A stretch of 64,000 bases of DNA from Saccharopolyspora hirsuta. GTDB lineage: Bacteria > Actinomycetota > Actinomycetes > Mycobacteriales > Pseudonocardiaceae. Both the position numbers and the translations under genes were made by a program. The notes beneath the pieces are model-generated. The model saw nothing but the letters and a program-made list of their open reading frames with translations. It did not search any database and was not told the DNA's origin. Within the stretch, counting starts at the first letter, position 1. Every line of letters begins with the position of its first letter. Shown here piece by piece: positions 24,738 through 31,897 of the stretch. The stretch is from assembly GCF_008630535.1 (NCBI RefSeq), contig NZ_VWPH01000010.1:124001-188000 (forward strand), written 5' to 3'.

Positions 24738-25319
24738 ATGCGCGAGAGCGGTGAGCTGCCGTCCTTCGACGGCGTGCGCGACACGCTGGACCTGATCAGC
24801 TCGCTGTACGCCGAGCGGCCGCGCGACCGCGCCGACCTGCCGATGGTGTGCCTGGTCCGGCCGGAGGAGCACGAGAACCTGCTGCGGGCGATCTCGCAGC
24901 GGCTCGACGAGGCCAGGCCGCACCGCGTGCCGCACGCGCTGGTGGAGCTGGAGGGCCCGATCCGGCTTCCGCGCGACGCCGGGCCGGAGCGGGTGTCCGA
25001 GCCCGCGCACGCCGACGTCCAGCAGGTCCGGGACCTGCTGGTCGACATCGCCCACGAGCTCGCCCAGGCCCGCAACTCCCGCAGCGGGCGGTTGCGGTTC
25101 CCCCGGCTGTCATTGGCCGTGTGGCCGATGGCGCACGACGTGCGGGTCGGGGGCGAGAACACCCCGCGGCTGCTGCGCAGGCAGTTGCGGGAGCGCGGCA
25201 TCGACCAGCGGATGTCGGGGGCGCTCGACGCGCTGGAGCGGCGCCCCCAGGACCTGCCGCTGTGGCTGCGGTGGGCGCCGGGGTTGATCGGCGCGCTGCG
25301 TGGTGGTCGCGCCGCGTGA
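24738..25319 (+). CDS. hypothetical protein, divergent from the SWIM operon
   Basis: 193-residue soluble protein of unknown function. The N-terminal half (LPSFDGVRDTLDLISSLYAE, then PMVCLVRPEEHENLLRAISQ) looks like a small alpha/beta module. The middle has the conserved-looking GRLRFPRLSLAVWPMAHD, and the C-terminus ends with an amphipathic LWLRWAPGLIGALRGG. GAGGAGG precedes ATG 24738 at 10 bases. Its stop overlaps (GTGA) the start of a frameshifted membrane gene, so the two formed a unit. No catalytic motif is visible. The FPRL..AVW segment recalls N-terminal parts of larger actinobacterial signalling or conflict proteins, but this is only a resemblance. Confidence 0.65.
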   Translation: MRESGELPSFDGVRDTLDLISSLYAERPRDRADLPMVCLVRPEEHENLLRAISQRLDEARPHRVPHALVELEGPIRLPRDAGPERVSEPAHADVQQVRDLLVDIAHELAQARNSRSGRLRFPRLSLAVWPMAHDVRVGGENTPRLLRRQLRERGIDQRMSGALDALERRPQDLPLWLRWAPGLIGALRGGRAA

Positions 25320-25554
25320 CCTCGGTGGTCGCGGTGATCGCCCTGCTGGCCGCGCTGACCACCGGGTACGCGGCGTGGAGCCACCAGCGCTGCGAACCGT
25401 GGCCCGGGCTGGACCCGTCGCTGACCAGGATCCGGTGGCGATCCTGCGGGTCGACGCCGACGGCGCGGTGGACCCGGACGTGGTCTGGTACTGCGCGCGG
25501 CGCGCCCGCCCGGTCACCTCGCTGGTCCCGCTCCCCTGCCCGGCCACCGGCTGA
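25316..25554 (+). pseudogene. frameshifted small membrane-anchored protein
   Basis: Reading from GTG 25316, the frame gives an excellent N-terminal transmembrane helix (VVAVIALLAALTTGYAAW) and LDPSLTR, and then turns into nonsense. From 25429 the -1 frame continues a sensible protein (DPVAILRVDADGAVDPDVV and WYCARRARPVTSLVP) to a TGA at 25552-25554. One missing base near 25424-25429 (ACCAGG for an expected ACCCAGG) restores a continuous ~79-residue protein with one membrane helix and two or three cysteines outside. This is a true mutation, a sequencing error or, less likely, programmed frameshifting. Confidence 0.6.
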
Positions 25555-25560
25555 CCGGGA

Positions 25561-26022
25561 TCACCGGCCGGGCTGCGCGCTGCGCAGGCGCGCGAGCTCG
25601 GCCGTCGTCCTGCCGCGCACCAGGTCGATGAAGCGCAGGATCGCGGCGAGCTCGGCCTCGGTGAAGTCGACCAGGTCGTCCGCGGTGGAACCGGCGAGTT
25701 CCGCGTAGTAGGCGCGCAGCCGGTCCACCCCCTCGGCGGTGGCCTCGATGAGCACCTTGCGCCGGTCGCCGGGGTCGCGGACCCGCGCGATGCACCCGGC
25801 CTCGTCCAGCCGGTCGATCATGCGCGACACCGAGCCCGAGGTCAGCCCGACGTGCTTGGCCAGCTCCGCGGCGGTGGCCGGTCCGTGCGTGTTGAGCGCG
25901 TGCAGGCAGTCCAGATCGCTGAGCGTGACGCCCATCCGCTTGGCGATCTCGGCGTTGAGCTGCGACGTGGCGTTGCCCCAGTCCGGCAGGGCCGCCAGCA
26001 CCGCGTCGACCGCACTTCCCAC
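25561..26022 (-). CDS. MarR-family transcriptional regulator
   Basis: 153-residue winged-helix repressor: LNAEIAKRMGVTLSDLDCLH, then ATAAELAKHVGLTSGSVSRM as recognition helix and the wing with VRDPGDRRKVLIEAT. GTG 26022 has GAGAGGA upstream. It is divergent from the glycosyltransferase gene with a dyad (26067-26108) in between, the standard layout for a MarR protein that controls itself and a detoxification gene in response to a small, often phenolic or antibiotic, ligand. Confidence 0.9.
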   Translation of the reverse strand: MGSAVDAVLAALPDWGNATSQLNAEIAKRMGVTLSDLDCLHALNTHGPATAAELAKHVGLTSGSVSRMIDRLDEAGCIARVRDPGDRRKVLIEATAEGVDRLRAYYAELAGSTADDLVDFTEAELAAILRFIDLVRGRTTAELARLRSAQPGR

Positions 26023-26066
26023 CTGGATGTCCTCTCGTTCCGGGGTTGCGGTGCGGACGCTAGCCC

Positions 26067-26108
26067 AAGTAACCTGCGCGGCGCAATTACTGCGTCGCGC
26101 AGTTGCTT
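26067..26108. promoter_or_regulatory. candidate MarR operator
   Basis: AAGTAACCTGCGCG (26067-26080) and CGCGCAGTTGCTT (26096-26108) form an inverted pair with one mismatch and one extra base, and between them lie further GCGCA/TGCG half-sites. The region is the centre of the 119-bp gap between marR and the glycosyltransferase gene and is locally AT-richer. It probably overlaps both promoters. Confidence 0.45.
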
Positions 26109-26141
26109 CGTGGCGAATTCAGTTCGCGGTGGAGGTGCCGA

Positions 26142-27320
26142 GTGCGGGTGCTGCTGTCGACGATCGGGTCGCGCGGGGAGGTCCAGCCGGTGGTCGCGCT
26201 GGCGCTGCAGCTGCGCGCCCTCGGCCAGGACGTCCGGGTCTGCGCCCCGCCGGACTTCCACGACTGGATCGAGGGCCTGGGCATCCCGTCGGTCCCGGTG
26301 GGGCGGCGGATGCGCCCCGGCCGCGCGGGCTCGTGGGACCTGTCCACGCCCGAGGGGCGGAAGCGGGCGGCCGAAGACGCGGTGGCCGCCCAGTTCGACG
26401 CGCTGCCCGCGGCGGCCCGGGACCGCGACGTGCTCGTGGCGTGCGGGGCGCTGCAGGTCGCGGCGCGATCGGTCGCCGAACTCGCGGGGATCGACTACGT
26501 GCACGTCCACTACTGCCCGGTCACCCTGCCCTCCCCGCACCACGCGCCCGCCGCGTGGCCGGGATGGCCGACCGACGAGCGCGGTGACAACCGCGAGCGC
26601 TGGGTGCGCGACGAGCAGCTCTGGAACGACGTCTGGGGCCCCGCGCTCAACGCCCACCGCTCGGCGGTCGGCCTGCCACCGGTCACCGAGGTGCGCGATC
26701 ACGTCCTCACCGACCGTCCGTGGCTGGCCGCCGACCCGGTGCTGGGCCCGTGGCCGGTCCCCGGCGATCCGGGCGTGCTCCAGACCGGCGCGTGGCTCCT
26801 GCCGGACGAACGCCCGCTCCCGGCCGAGCTGGAGTCCTTCCTCGACGCCGGTGAGCCTCCCGTCTACTTCGGACTCGGCAGCCGCAGCGCGGCGGCGGAG
26901 GACATCGACCGGGAGATGGTCGAGGCGGCTCGCGCGCTCGGGCGCCGCGCGATCGTCTCCCGCGGCTGGGCGGAGCTGTCGCCGCCCGATGGCGGGGCGG
27001 ACTGCATCTCGATCGGCGACACCAACCACCGGGCGCTGTTCCAGCGGGTCGCGGCGGTGGTGCACCACGGCGGCGCCGGGACCACCACCACGGCCGCCCG
27101 GGCCGGTGCGCCCCAGGTCCTGCTCCCCCGGGTCTACGACCAGCACTACTGGGCCGACCGCGTGAGCCAGCTCGGGATCGGGACCGCGCAGGACGAGCTG
27201 ATCACGGCGCTCAGCCGGGTCCTCGAACCCGATGTCGCCGACCGCGCCGCGGCGACCGCGGCCGCGGTGCGAACCGACGGGGCCCTGGTCGCCGCGCGCC
27301 ACCTCGCGGCCACATCCTGA
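26142..27320 (+). CDS. GT1-family glycosyltransferase
   Basis: 392-residue GT-B enzyme of the UGT/macrolide-glycosyltransferase group. It starts with VLLSTIGSRGEVQPVVALAL, the acceptor-side fold of antibiotic glycosyltransferases, and has the donor nucleotide-sugar motif VVHHGGAGTTTTAARAGAP with LPRVYDQHYWADRV near 310-345. GTG 26142 follows GGAGG by 6 bases. The divergent MarR and the absence of sugar-biosynthesis genes nearby suggest a resistance or xenobiotic-glucosylating role, as for macrolide-inactivating enzymes, rather than antibiotic assembly. That is inference; the acceptor is unknown. Confidence 0.87.
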   Translation: MRVLLSTIGSRGEVQPVVALALQLRALGQDVRVCAPPDFHDWIEGLGIPSVPVGRRMRPGRAGSWDLSTPEGRKRAAEDAVAAQFDALPAAARDRDVLVACGALQVAARSVAELAGIDYVHVHYCPVTLPSPHHAPAAWPGWPTDERGDNRERWVRDEQLWNDVWGPALNAHRSAVGLPPVTEVRDHVLTDRPWLAADPVLGPWPVPGDPGVLQTGAWLLPDERPLPAELESFLDAGEPPVYFGLGSRSAAAEDIDREMVEAARALGRRAIVSRGWAELSPPDGGADCISIGDTNHRALFQRVAAVVHHGGAGTTTTAARAGAPQVLLPRVYDQHYWADRVSQLGIGTAQDELITALSRVLEPDVADRAAATAAAVRTDGALVAARHLAATS

Positions 27321-27374
27321 AACCTCCCCCGGCGGACCACCGTTCACGGACGAGATCGGATACGGTCCGGACAC

Positions 27375-28214
27375 ATGCGCCCCTCAACCGGTGAGCTCCT
27401 GGCCATCAGCGACCTGCACGTGGCGATGAGCGAGAACGCCGACATCGTCCGCAAGCTGCGCCCCCGCTCCGACCAGGACTGGCTGCTGGTGGCCGGGGAC
27501 GTCGCGGAACGCGCCGACCAGATCGAGTGGGCGCTCGGCCTGCTCGCCGAGCGGTTCGCCAAGGTCGTGTGGGTGCCGGGCAACCACGACCTGTGGACCA
27601 CGGCCAAGGACCCGCTGCAGCTGCGCGGCGAAGCGCGCTACCGCGAGCTGGTGCGGCGCTGCCGCGACCTCGGGGTCGTCACGCCGGAGGACGAGTTCCC
27701 CGTCTGGACCGGCCGGGGCGGCCCGGTCACCGTCGTCCCGCTGTTCGTGCTGTACGACTACACGTTCTTCCCGGAGGGCGCGTCGACCAAGGAGGAGGGG
27801 CTCGGCATCGCCCACGAGGCGGGGGTGGTGTGCACCGACGAATACCTGCTGCACCCCGATCCGCACCCGACGCGCGATGCGTGGTGCCGGGCCCGGCTGG
27901 AATACAGCGAGCGGCGGCTGGCCGAGTGCGACCCGGAGCTGCCGACCGTCCTGGTCAACCACTACCCGCTGGTGCGCGAGCCCACGGACGTCCTGTGGTA
28001 CCCGGAGTTCGCGCAGTGGTGCGGAACCGTGCGCACGGCGGACTGGCACCTGCGCCACCGCGCGGCGGCGGTGGTCTACGGGCACCTGCACATCCCCCGC
28101 ACGACCTTCCACGACGGGGTCCGCTTCGAGGAGGTCTCGGTCGGCTACCCCCGGGAGTGGAAGCGCCGCGGGCTGCCGGACGACGTGCTGCGGCCGGTCT
28201 TCCCCGAGGGGTAG
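27375..28214 (+). CDS. calcineurin-like metallophosphoesterase
   Basis: 279-residue cytosolic phosphoesterase with the full set of two-metal motifs: ISDLHV (D-x-H), VAGDVAE (GD), GNHDLW (GNHD), VNHYPL (H) and YGHLHIPR (GHxH). The substrate is not predictable; members hydrolyse cyclic nucleotides, nucleotides or other phosphodiesters. It follows the glycosyltransferase by 54 bp on the same strand and may be read through with it, although a role in that pathway is not evident. ATG 27375 lacks a strong Shine-Dalgarno sequence. Confidence 0.88.
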   Translation: MRPSTGELLAISDLHVAMSENADIVRKLRPRSDQDWLLVAGDVAERADQIEWALGLLAERFAKVVWVPGNHDLWTTAKDPLQLRGEARYRELVRRCRDLGVVTPEDEFPVWTGRGGPVTVVPLFVLYDYTFFPEGASTKEEGLGIAHEAGVVCTDEYLLHPDPHPTRDAWCRARLEYSERRLAECDPELPTVLVNHYPLVREPTDVLWYPEFAQWCGTVRTADWHLRHRAAAVVYGHLHIPRTTFHDGVRFEEVSVGYPREWKRRGLPDDVLRPVFPEG

Positions 28215-28298
28215 CCGCTCCAGCTCCCTGCACCTGCGGCGACCTGTGCCTACGCTTGGACCGAACAGCCGGAACTGCGCATCCACCCGGAGGCATTG

Positions 28299-28595
28299 AT
28301 GACCGCGGCGCACCAGCAGCACACCGGCCACGACCACACCCACCGCGAGGGTTGTGGCCACGTCGCCGTGCCGCACGGCGACCACGTCGACTACGTGCAC
28401 GACGGGCACCTGCACCGCTGGCACGACGACCACTACGACGAGTGCGAGCCCCAGGGCCACACCGCGCACGACGCCCACGAGCACGCCCACGGCGAGGGGT
28501 GCGGCCACGTCGCCGTGCCGCACGGCGACCACGTCGACTACCTCCACGACGGGCACCGCCACGCCGCGCACGGCGACCACTACGACGAGCACTGA
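28299..28595 (+). CDS. histidine-rich, internally duplicated metal-binding protein
   Basis: 98-residue protein with 27 histidines. Residues 17-48 and 66-97 are near-identical copies with the pattern EGCGHVAVPHGDHVDY, then HDGHxHxxHxDHYDE, each with one Cys flanked by His (C19, C68). The composition says binding of Zn, Ni or Co; no signal peptide is present, so it should act in the cytosol as a metal store or chaperone. GGAGG at 28289-28293 sets ATG 28299 rather than the TTG one codon earlier. It ends 4 bp from the convergent ABC operon, whose SBP5-type transporter could carry a metal or metallophore. This link is inference. Confidence 0.75.
   Translation: MTAAHQQHTGHDHTHREGCGHVAVPHGDHVDYVHDGHLHRWHDDHYDECEPQGHTAHDAHEHAHGEGCGHVAVPHGDHVDYLHDGHRHAAHGDHYDEH
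28347..28589 (+). repeat. tandem 96-bp coding repeats (His-rich gene)
   Basis: Two direct copies, 28347-28442 and 28494-28589, with a period of 147 bp. The first two-thirds are almost identical at DNA level, with mainly silent differences. This shows a recent or selection-maintained internal duplication in the histidine-rich gene. Confidence 0.8.
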
Positions 28596-28599
28596 CAGA

Positions 28600-29355
28600 T
28601 CACACCGGCATCCGGGGCACGGAGTCGACCAGCCTCCTCGTGTAGGGCTGCGACGGGGTGGTGAGCACCTCCGCCGCTGGGCCCCGCTCCACCGCGCGAC
28701 CAGCGCGGAAGATCACCACGTCGTCGCACAGGTGCCGCACGACGCCGAGGTCGTGCGAGACGAAGATCAGCGTCAGCTCCCGCTCCCGCACCAGGCGGCC
28801 CAGCAGCTCCAGCACCTGGGCGCGGGTGGAGATGTCCACCGCGCTGACCGGTTCGTCGCCGATCAGCACGCGCGGGCCGGGTGCGATCGCCCGCGCCAGC
28901 GCGATCCGCTGGCACTGCCCGCCGGAGAACTCGTGCGGGTGGCGGTCGGCGACGTCGGGCTCCAGGCCCACGTCCGCCAGCACCTCGGTCACCCGCTCCG
29001 CGTGGTCGCCGTCGAGGCCCAGGCACCCCAGCGGTTCGGCGATGCTGCGGCCGACCGTCCACCTCGGATTCAGCGAACCGCGCGGGTCCTGGAAGACCGC
29101 CTGCACCTCGCGGCGGAACCACCGCAGCTTCCCGGCATCGCCCGCGCGCAACTCGTGCCCCCGGTAGCGGACCGCGCCGGAATCCGGTTCCTCCAGCGCC
29201 AGCAGCATCCGGAGCAAGGTGGACTTGCCCGACCCGGATTCGCCGACGATCCCCAGCGCGGCACCAGCGCGGACCGCCAGGTCGACGTCGTCGACAGCGG
29301 TGCACTGCCGGTACCGGCGGGTCAGCCCGGTCGCCTCGAACAACACCTCGGTCAC
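28600..29355 (-). CDS. ABC transporter ATPase, oligopeptide/nickel type (DppF-like)
   Basis: 251-residue nucleotide-binding subunit. Walker A GESGSGKST, signature FSGGQCQRIALARA, Walker B VLIGDEPVSAVD and the SHDLGVVRHLCDD switch region are all present. Gene order SBP, permease, ATPase, ATPase is that of the Dpp/Opp/Nik family. GTG 29355 overlaps the stop of the other ATPase (GTGA). It pairs with the product of 29352-30158 to power import through the fused permease. The C-terminal iron-sulfur/oligopeptide extension common in DppF is short or absent. Confidence 0.9.
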   Translation of the reverse strand: MTEVLFEATGLTRRYRQCTAVDDVDLAVRAGAALGIVGESGSGKSTLLRMLLALEEPDSGAVRYRGHELRAGDAGKLRWFRREVQAVFQDPRGSLNPRWTVGRSIAEPLGCLGLDGDHAERVTEVLADVGLEPDVADRHPHEFSGGQCQRIALARAIAPGPRVLIGDEPVSAVDISTRAQVLELLGRLVRERELTLIFVSHDLGVVRHLCDDVVIFRAGRAVERGPAAEVLTTPSQPYTRRLVDSVPRMPV

Positions 29356-30158
29356 GGCACCAGCTCCTCGGGCCAGGCGGTCAGGCGCGCGGCGGCCAGC
29401 AGCTCGCGCGTGTAGGGGTGTTCCGGTGCGGTGAGCACGTCGCCGACCGGGCCGTGCTCGACGACGCGGCCGCCCCTGAGCACGGCCACCCGCTCGCAGG
29501 AGCGGGCGACGACCGGCAGGTCGTGGCTGATGAACAGCAGCGCCGGTGGCGGGTCGCCCGCGCGGGTCAGCCGGTCCAGCACCGCGAGGACCTCCTGCTG
29601 GACCGTGACGTCCAGCGCAGTCGTCGGTTCGTCGGCGATGAGCAGTCCCGGGCTGCAGGCCAGGGCCATCGCGATGAGGATCCGCTGGCGCTGACCGCCG
29701 GAGAGCTGTCCGGGGCGGGACCGCAGGATCCGCTCGACGTCGGTCATGCCCACCGACCGCAGCATCGCGGCGGACTCCGCCGCGATCTCCGCGCGCGCCA
29801 ACCCGCGCCGCCGCAGCGGCAGTGCGAGCTGCTTTCCCACCCGCACCAAGGGGTTCAGCGCGGTCAGCGCGTCCTGACCGACCATCGCCAGCCGCCGTCC
29901 GCGCACCTCGGCCAGCTGCCGGTGCGGTGCGCCGAGCAGTTCACGGCCGTCCAGCCGGACGCTGCCGCTGGTGCGCGCTCCTTCCGGGAGCACTCCCGTG
30001 ATCGCCGCGGCGATCATCGACTTGCCCGCCCCGGACTCGCCGATCAGCCCGACCCGGTCACCGGCGGCGATGCGGAGGTCGACGTCAGCGACCACCGGGC
30101 GCCCGCCCAGCTCGACGCGCAGTCCGCCGACCTCCAGCAGCGGTTCACCAGTCCGCAC
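29352..30158 (-). CDS. ABC transporter ATPase, oligopeptide/nickel type (DppD-like)
   Basis: 268-residue ATPase with Walker A GESGAGKSM, signature LSGGQRQRILIAMALA, Walker B LLIADEPTTALD and SHDLPVVAR. It is the partner of the DppF-like ATPase. The start is set at GTG 30158, six bases after GGAGG (30165-30169); the frame is open further upstream, but that part overlaps the permease and is not ABC-like. It begins 2 bp after the permease stop, showing tight coupling. Confidence 0.9.
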   Translation of the reverse strand: MRTGEPLLEVGGLRVELGGRPVVADVDLRIAAGDRVGLIGESGAGKSMIAAAITGVLPEGARTSGSVRLDGRELLGAPHRQLAEVRGRRLAMVGQDALTALNPLVRVGKQLALPLRRRGLARAEIAAESAAMLRSVGMTDVERILRSRPGQLSGGQRQRILIAMALACSPGLLIADEPTTALDVTVQQEVLAVLDRLTRAGDPPPALLFISHDLPVVARSCERVAVLRGGRVVEHGPVGDVLTAPEHPYTRELLAAARLTAWPEELVP

Positions 30159-30160
30159 GG

Positions 30161-31897
30161 TCAACCTCCCACCGCGATCCGCCGCCCGAGCGAAGAGGTG
30201 GACACCGCGAGCGCACCCAGCAGCGCGAGCGCGGCTGTCGGCGCCAAAGCCGCCCAAGGCGCACGTTCCACGTAGGGCATCGCTTCGGACAGCACCAGTC
30301 CCCACTCCGGCTCAGGCGGTTGCGCGCCCAGGCCCAGGAAACCCAGCGATGCCAGGGCGAGCGCGGTGCCGGGCAACCTGAGCAGCGCGTGGCGGAACAC
30401 CGGCGGGAAGACGGCGGGCAGGACGTGCGCGCGCAAGATCCAGCTGCGGTCTCCCCCGGCCACGCGGGAGGCCTGGACGTGCGTGGCCGCGCGCTCCTCG
30501 CGCACCAGCGCGGTCGTGTGCGCCGCCAACGGCGCCCACGCCACGAGCACCACTGCGACGGCGGCACCTGCGGTGCTCGGGCCCAGCACGGCCGCGGTGA
30601 TCAACCCGGCCAGTACCGGTGGCATCGCGTTGAGCACTTCCACCGGACCACCGCTGAGCCGCGGCAGGAAACCCAGGCCCAGGCCGAGAACCAGCGCCAC
30701 GGCGGTGACCAGCAAGGCGACCAGCGCGGTGCGGAGCGCTCCGTGCGCCACCCTCGCGAGCATGTCCCGGCCCAGCGCATCGGCTCCCAGCGGCCGCTCC
30801 CACGACGGTGCGGCCAAGCGCAGGCTCACGTCGACGGCGGTGGGATCGCGGAACAGCCCGACCGCGACCAGCAGGATCAGCGCCGAGGCGAACACGACGG
30901 GCAACACCCGCGCGAGCCGCCCCGGACCGGCCGCTGCGCGCTGCGCCACCGGCAGCGTCGTTCCCCGCAGCGCTCTTCCCATCAGCAGCAGGTGCAATGC
31001 CGCGCTGACCGCGCTCGCCGCGAACCCGGTCAGCAGCAACACCAGCAGGCATGCCTGGAGCAGCGGCAGGTCTTGGGCGACGGCCGCGCCGAGCGCCATC
31101 CGGCCGATGCCCGGGATCGCGAACAGCTCCTCCACCGCCACGGCACCGCCGACCAGTCCGACGACCACCAGCGCGAGCTGCGGCAGCAGCGCGGGCAGGC
31201 TGCGCCGCAGCACGCCACCGGCGATGCGGGCGCGCCCCACCCCGAGGACGGTCCAGGTCGTCGTCCACTGCTCCCCGGCCGCCGCCGGGAGCGCGTCGTC
31301 GAGCAACCGGCCGAGCAGCCCACCGGCGGGCACGCCCATGGCGATGGCGGGCAGCACCAGGTTCTCCGGCCCTTCCCAGCCGAAGGGCGGAGCCCAGCGC
31401 AGCCACACCGCGAAGACGATCAGCAGCACCGAGGCGAGCAGGAACTCCGGCACCGCGGTCAGCATCGCGGCCACCGCACCGCTGGCCGAGCGCGGCCTCC
31501 CCCGCGACGCCGCGGCCAAGGTCGGCGCCACCAGCGCGCCCGCGACCAGGACGGCCACCACGATCGCCCCGGCCATCAAGGTCAGCGACACCCCGAGCCC
31601 GGCGAGCACGCCGGGCAGCACCGGTTTCCCCGACACCCAGGAGGTCCCGGCGTCGCCGGACGCCAGCCCGGTCAGCCACCGGCCGAGCAGCACCAGCGGT
31701 CCGGCGTCGAGGCCGAGCTGGTCGCGGATCGCCGCCAGCGCTTCCGGGTCCGGATCGCGCTCGGCCGAGCGCGCCCGCAGCACGCTCAGCGCGGGATCGC
31801 CCCCGGACAACCACGGGAGCATCCCGACCACCAGGACCAGGGCGGCGACCGCCGCGAACCGGGACGCCAGCGCGGCCGGGCGGAACATCGAGCCCAT
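30161..31897 (-). CDS. fused DppB-DppC-type ABC permease
   Basis: 578-residue membrane protein that joins two permeases normally made separately. Residues 1-~285 are DppB-like, with the EAA-loop equivalent VEELFAIPGIGRMALGAAV near 250-268. From ~300 a second set of helices is DppC-like (PLGADALGRDMLARVAHG at the start of its core and SRVAGGDRSWILRAHVLPA as the EAA loop). Both EAA loops, which contact the two ATPases, are intact, so the fusion should work as a heterodimer-in-one-chain. ATG 31897 overlaps the stop of the substrate-binding gene (TGATG); ATG 31888 is an alternative. No frameshift marks the joint. Confidence 0.87.
   Translation of the reverse strand: MGSMFRPAALASRFAAVAALVLVVGMLPWLSGGDPALSVLRARSAERDPDPEALAAIRDQLGLDAGPLVLLGRWLTGLASGDAGTSWVSGKPVLPGVLAGLGVSLTLMAGAIVVAVLVAGALVAPTLAAASRGRPRSASGAVAAMLTAVPEFLLASVLLIVFAVWLRWAPPFGWEGPENLVLPAIAMGVPAGGLLGRLLDDALPAAAGEQWTTTWTVLGVGRARIAGGVLRRSLPALLPQLALVVVGLVGGAVAVEELFAIPGIGRMALGAAVAQDLPLLQACLLVLLLTGFAASAVSAALHLLLMGRALRGTTLPVAQRAAAGPGRLARVLPVVFASALILLVAVGLFRDPTAVDVSLRLAAPSWERPLGADALGRDMLARVAHGALRTALVALLVTAVALVLGLGLGFLPRLSGGPVEVLNAMPPVLAGLITAAVLGPSTAGAAVAVVLVAWAPLAAHTTALVREERAATHVQASRVAGGDRSWILRAHVLPAVFPPVFRHALLRLPGTALALASLGFLGLGAQPPEPEWGLVLSEAMPYVERAPWAALAPTAALALLGALAVSTSSLGRRIAVGG

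Noticed and set aside
26142-27320. Glycosyltransferase as part of an antibiotic biosynthetic cluster in this region
   Set aside because: No polyketide, NRPS or deoxysugar genes within 20 kb; the divergent MarR fits resistance better.
28347-28589. Regular repeats resembling a small CRISPR array
   Set aside because: Only two units, in frame within a His-rich coding sequence, with mostly silent differences; it is a protein duplication.
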